A stretch of DNA of 12,286 nucleotides from contig JAITMI010000004.1 in assembly GCA_031277435.1 (NCBI GenBank), forward strand, positions 1 to 12,286, read 5' to 3'. Position 1 is the stretch's first letter, and every line of letters starts with the position of its first letter. The DNA is from Pseudomonadales bacterium (GTDB lineage: Bacteria; Pseudomonadota; Gammaproteobacteria; Pseudomonadales; Pseudohongiellaceae). Position numbers and translations under genes: made by a program. Shown here in pieces: positions 9,173-12,286 of the stretch. The notes below the pieces were generated by a model. That model searched no databases and was not told where the DNA came from. It worked only from the letters and a program-made list of their open reading frames with translations.

Positions 9173-11353
9173 ATGAAAAAGCTGTTATATCCCCTTTCGG
9201 CGACGGTTTCGTTATTGGCCAGCGCGGTGGCGCTGGCGCAGGTGCCGTCTCCTGCCGTGCGTGAGTTACCAGAGGGTTTCATCACTGGCCGCGTCACCAG
9301 CAGCAATGGTCCGGAGGCTGGCGTGTGGGTCATCGCGGAAACTCACGAAACCAATACGCCGTTCATCAAGATCGTAGTCACCGACGATGATGGCCGTTAC
9401 GCGCTGCCGCAATTGCCTACCGCTACCTATAACGTGTGGGTGCGCGGCTATGGCCTCTTGGATTCCGCCAAGATCGAAGGCCGCCCCGGCGATACCGATC
9501 TGGATCTGGTCGCCGAAGTCGCGCCCACGCCGCAGGATGCCGCCAAGGTCTATCCGGGCGACTACTGGCTCTCGCTGCTGGAACCGCCCGCCGTGGATCA
9601 GTTCCCCGGCACCGGCCCCTTCGCCGCTGGCGGCAACGGCTACCTGCCCAACATGCAGATTCAGGCCGATTGGATGCACTCCTTCAAGAAGGACTGCAAC
9701 TTCTGCCACCAGCTCGGCAACCAGTTGACCCGCACGCTCGGCCACATGAGCGCGCTGAATTTCGATACCCATGAAGAAGCCTGGATCTACCGCACCTCGC
9801 TCGGCGTGCGCGGCGGCAGTATGCAGGGCGCCTTCCTGGGCTTTGGCATGGACGGCATGGCGCGCACCATGGCCAACTGGACCCGTGCGGTCGAGGCTGG
9901 CGAAGTGCCGGTGATGCCGCCGCGTCCGCAAGGCACTGAGCGTGGCGTGGTGGTGACTTTGTGGGACATCGGCGGCCCGCAGGACTTCATGCACGACATC
10001 ACCTCGACCGACAAGAACCACCCCACCGTCAACGCCAACGGCCCGATCTACGCCGCCTCCTCGGGGCACGGCACGATCGAAGTGGTGGACCCGATCACCA
10101 ACGACAACTACAAGTTCGAAATTCCTACCCGCCAGGATCCGCGTGAAGTCACCTCGCGCTTCCCGCCGCCGGGCAACCCCTCCAACTTCTGGGGCATGGA
10201 ACACCTGTGGGGCCTGGAAAATCCCTCCGACCCGCACAACCCGATGATGGGCCCCGATGGCCGCGTGTGGAACACCTCCAAGATCCGCAACGACCAGCCC
10301 GCCTGGTGCAGCGACCCGAACTCCACCAACAAGTTCGTGCAGTACTACCCGCTGCGCCGCAGCAACCGTCAGGCCTCGGTGTTCGATCCCGCGACGCAGC
10401 AGTTTGAGCTGATCGACACCTGCTACGCCACGCACCATCTCAACTTCGCCACCGACGCCAACAACACCGTGTACTTCAACGAGTTGCTGGGGCCGATCTT
10501 CGGCTGGATCGACACCAAAGTGTGGGACGAAACGCATGACGAGCAACTGGCGCAAGGCTGGTGCCCGCAGATCGTCGATACCAACGGCGACGGCAAGATC
10601 ACCAAGCCCTGGAACCCCGATAACGCGCAGGACCCCGATCCGAACCTGGATACGGAAGTCAGCTACAACCTCTACAACATCATTCCCGACCCCACCAACC
10701 CCAACGTAGTCTGGGGCGCGTATGAAGGCCGCAATGGCCGTGAGCGCGGCGCCATCATCCGTCTCGACCGTGGCGACAACCCGCCGGAAACCTGCATCAC
10801 CGAAGTGTTCCAGGTACCCGAAGGCACGCTCAACCCGCGCGGCATGGACCTGGCCATCGACGGCACCCCCTGGGCCGCAATGGCCGCCACCTCGCAGTGG
10901 GCCACGCTCGACCGCTCCAAGTGTGAAAGGCTGAATGGCCCCGGCACCGACGTCAGCGCCGTTTGCCCCGATGCCTGGACCGTGTACCAGACCCCTGGTC
11001 CGAAGTTCAAGAACTCCATCTACCCGACGGATTTCCACTACTTCGGCTGGGTGGATCAGCACAACATCATCGGCCTGGGCGCAAACACGCCGATCCTGAC
11101 CGGCTCCAACTCCGACTCGCTGATCGCGCTGAATCCGGAAACCGGCGAATGGACCTACATGCGCGTACCTTACCCGCTGGGCTTCTACCAGCGCGGTCTG
11201 GACGGCCGCATCGACGATCCGGACGCTGGCTGGAAAGGCCGCGCGCTGTACTCCAACTACGGCACGCACTTGGTATGGCATAGCGAAGGCGGCAAAGGCT
11301 TCGTGGGCAAGGCGGTGAAAATCCAGATCCGTCCCAACCCGCTGGAGTATTGA
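9173..11353 (+). CDS. Exported protein with carboxypeptidase-regulatory-like domain, CxxCH haem motif and Vgb-like beta-propeller region
   Basis: The function is not known. The 726-residue product starts with a clear signal peptide (MKKLLYPLSATVSLLASAVA, cleavage probably after ALA at 20-22) and should be periplasmic or secreted. Residues about 36-115 form a carboxypeptidase-regulatory-like beta-sandwich (GFITGRVTSSNGPEAGVWV, later DDDGRYALPQLPTATYNVWV). A single CNFCH at 175-179 is a canonical CxxCH site for covalent haem c. The rest, about 250-726, has recurring 'DP.t..f....' and 'G.W..Y..P.P' segments like the propeller of virginiamycin B lyase-type proteins, plus a Ca-binding-like loop DTNGDGKI at 469-476. 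Several further Cys residues could form disulfides. The start is fixed by AGGAGA at 9163-9168; the open frame further upstream (from 9068) covers the promoter and is not used. It is followed by a terminator and a tannase-family gene. A secreted haem-dependent oxidoreductase is plausible but unproven. Confidence 0.8.
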   Translation: MKKLLYPLSATVSLLASAVALAQVPSPAVRELPEGFITGRVTSSNGPEAGVWVIAETHETNTPFIKIVVTDDDGRYALPQLPTATYNVWVRGYGLLDSAKIEGRPGDTDLDLVAEVAPTPQDAAKVYPGDYWLSLLEPPAVDQFPGTGPFAAGGNGYLPNMQIQADWMHSFKKDCNFCHQLGNQLTRTLGHMSALNFDTHEEAWIYRTSLGVRGGSMQGAFLGFGMDGMARTMANWTRAVEAGEVPVMPPRPQGTERGVVVTLWDIGGPQDFMHDITSTDKNHPTVNANGPIYAASSGHGTIEVVDPITNDNYKFEIPTRQDPREVTSRFPPPGNPSNFWGMEHLWGLENPSDPHNPMMGPDGRVWNTSKIRNDQPAWCSDPNSTNKFVQYYPLRRSNRQASVFDPATQQFELIDTCYATHHLNFATDANNTVYFNELLGPIFGWIDTKVWDETHDEQLAQGWCPQIVDTNGDGKITKPWNPDNAQDPDPNLDTEVSYNLYNIIPDPTNPNVVWGAYEGRNGRERGAIIRLDRGDNPPETCITEVFQVPEGTLNPRGMDLAIDGTPWAAMAATSQWATLDRSKCERLNGPGTDVSAVCPDAWTVYQTPGPKFKNSIYPTDFHYFGWVDQHNIIGLGANTPILTGSNSDSLIALNPETGEWTYMRVPYPLGFYQRGLDGRIDDPDAGWKGRALYSNYGTHLVWHSEGGKGFVGKAVKIQIRPNPLEY

Positions 11354-11375
11354 TCCCTCGGCAGAAAAGAAGGAA

Positions 11376-11398
11376 GGGGGCCGGCAGTAAAGGCCCCC
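11376..11398 (+). other. GC-rich hairpin downstream of the propeller gene
   Basis: GGGGGCC (11376-11382) pairs with GGCCCCC (11392-11398) across a 9-base loop. It lacks a T run and stands 22 bases after the stop codon, just before a true terminator. It may protect the mRNA 3' end or assist termination. Confidence 0.55.
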
Positions 11399-11401
11399 GC
11401 G

Positions 11402-11430
11402 CAACGCCCCTTCTTGGGGCGTTGTTGTTT
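11402..11430 (+). terminator. Rho-independent terminator after the propeller gene
   Basis: CAACGCCCC (11402-11410) and GGGGCGTTG (11416-11424) make a perfect 9 bp stem with loop TTCTT, followed by TTGTTT. It should separate the propeller gene transcript from the tannase-family gene. Confidence 0.85.
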
Positions 11431-11455
11431 AAGGGCTCGTTAGAAGAATCTTTTA

Positions 11456-11547
11456 CTCCTTCCCCCGCTTGCGGGGGAAGGTTGGGATGGGGGGAATGCT
11501 AGCCTGAAGCCCCCTCCCTAGCCCTCCCCCGCACGCGGAGGAGGGAA
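11456..11547. repeat. REP-like doublet of two inverted GC-rich palindromes
   Basis: The left unit has CCTTCCCCCGC and GCGGGGGAAGG around a TT centre (11458-11481), followed by TTGGGATGGGGG. The right unit, in opposite orientation, has CCCCCTCCCTAGCC (11510-11523) and then CCTCCCCCGC / GCGGAGGAGG around AC (11523-11544, one mismatch). The two units are imperfect reverse complements of about 38 bases, the arrangement of REP doublets (BIMEs) in proteobacterial intergenic regions. It is non-coding and lies between the terminator and the tannase-family start. Confidence 0.7.
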
Positions 11548-11590
11548 CGGAACGCCAACCCGAGAAAAAACACGCTACAGGAGTCACCAC

Positions 11591-12286
11591 ATGCTCACTC
11601 TCTTTGCCGCCGCCGCGCTATCTTCCGCGGTATCCAACGCCAACTGCACGGCGCTGACGGATTTCACGCTCGACAACGCCCGCGTCACCAGCGCCCAATT
11701 CGTGCCCGAAGGCCCGTTCCAGGCGCCCGCCAGCGCTGGCGCCAACGCCAATAACGACCGCGCGCCGATTCCCGCGCACTGCCGCGTGCGCATGGTGCTG
11801 ACGCCAACGCCACAGTCCAACATCAACGTCGAACTCTGGCTGCCCGCGGAAGGCTGGAATGGCCGTTTCCTCGCGGTCGGCAACGGCGGCTGGGCCGGCT
11901 CGATCCAAGGCTACAACGACATGCGCATGGCGCTGCGCCGCGGTTACGCCACCGCCGGCACCGACACCGGCCACAGCGCCGCCGATGGCCCCAACGGCAT
12001 GTTCGCGCTCAACAACGACGAAAAACTGGTCGATTTCGCCTACCGCGCGATCCACGAAATGGCGGAAAAATCCAAGGCCGTCATCACCGAGGCTTACGCG
12101 CAAGCGCCGGAATATTCCTATTTCAAAGGCTGCTCCACCGGTGGCCGCCAAGGCGTGATGTCGGCGCAGCGCTACCCGGAAGATTTCGACGGCATCATCG
12201 CCGGCGCGCTGGCCAACCGCCACATCCACATGCACGTAGCGCAGTCCTACCAGCACATCTTCAACAACCGCAACCCGGAATTCGCC
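11591..12286 (+). CDS. Tannase/feruloyl esterase family alpha/beta hydrolase (3' truncated by window edge)
   Basis: This family hydrolyses ester bonds of phenolic acids, such as feruloyl or galloyl esters; MHET hydrolase is a relative. The open frame gives 232 residues and runs off the window; complete members are usually 500-600. After a short hydrophobic N-terminus (MLTLFAAAALSSAVSNANC), probably a weak signal peptide lacking positive charges, come CRVRMVLTPTPQSNINVELW, LPAEGWNGRFLAVGNGGWAG, GYATAGTDTGH and the hallmark FKGCSTGGRQGVMSAQRYPE (GCSTGG at about residues 180-185). The Ser in that motif is the nucleophile, and the preceding Cys forms the disulfide of the CS-D-HC arrangement typical of the family. 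The catalytic Asp and His would lie beyond the window. The start is set by AGGAG at 11579-11583, seven bases before the ATG. Its own promoter must lie in or after the REP-like doublet; none was recognised. Confidence 0.92.
   Translation, partial: MLTLFAAAALSSAVSNANCTALTDFTLDNARVTSAQFVPEGPFQAPASAGANANNDRAPIPAHCRVRMVLTPTPQSNINVELWLPAEGWNGRFLAVGNGGWAGSIQGYNDMRMALRRGYATAGTDTGHSAADGPNGMFALNNDEKLVDFAYRAIHEMAEKSKAVITEAYAQAPEYSYFKGCSTGGRQGVMSAQRYPEDFDGIIAGALANRHIHMHVAQSYQHIFNNRNPEFA

Noticed and set aside
9266..11404. 712-codon open frame on the - strand opposite the propeller gene
   Set aside because: It is antisense to a gene with a signal peptide, ribosome-binding site and recognisable domains. 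Its composition (Ala, Gly, Val, Arg, His-rich with no motif) is the usual by-product of GC-rich codon bias.

Overview
The window looks like chromosomal DNA of a GC-rich proteobacterium, probably a gammaproteobacterium. The evidence is the thiL-pgpA tandem, a Tex protein and a malate synthase G that are close to the E. coli proteins as I know them, and dRS3-like and GC-rich REP-like repeats typical of beta/gammaproteobacteria. No rRNA, tRNA, CRISPR, transposase or phage gene was seen. The species cannot be named from this sequence.

Layout from left to right. (1) 1-816, + strand: the 3' end of thiL (thiamine-phosphate kinase) followed 2 bases later by pgpA (phosphatidylglycerophosphatase A). 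(2) 817-2485, + strand: a roughly 220 bp leader with a TATAAT box and a perfect palindrome, then a LigM/DesA-type tetrahydrofolate-dependent aromatic O-demethylase and a rho-independent terminator. (3) 2548-2648: a MITE-like element with 32 bp perfect inverted repeats. (4) 2710-5013, + strand: tex, an RNA-binding transcription accessory factor. (5) 5014-5872: a junction zone. A lower-GC membrane protein gene (DUF7010-like) abuts tex and ends inside the remains of a ParE/RelE-type toxin-antitoxin pair on the - strand. (6) 5873-8929, - strand: malate synthase G (glcB) followed by a secreted two-domain VOC protein, probably one transcript. (7) 9052-11353, + strand: a divergent promoter region and a 726-residue exported protein combining a carboxypeptidase-regulatory-like beta-sandwich, one CxxCH haem-c motif and a Vgb-like beta-propeller region. 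(8) 11376-11547: two hairpins, one a strong terminator, and a REP-like doublet. (9) 11591 to the end: the N-terminal part of an exported tannase/feruloyl-esterase-family hydrolase, cut by the window edge.

Inferred biology: the esterase can release phenolic acids such as ferulate or gallate from plant esters. A LigM-type enzyme demethylates vanillate or 3-O-methylgallate and passes the methyl group to tetrahydrofolate. Malate synthase assimilates two-carbon units. This fits an organism using lignin- or tannin-derived aromatics, but the genes are scattered among housekeeping genes and do not form one catabolic operon. The least explained items are the exported CxxCH/propeller protein beside the tannase, and the chimeric junction where a membrane protein gene has replaced most of a toxin gene.
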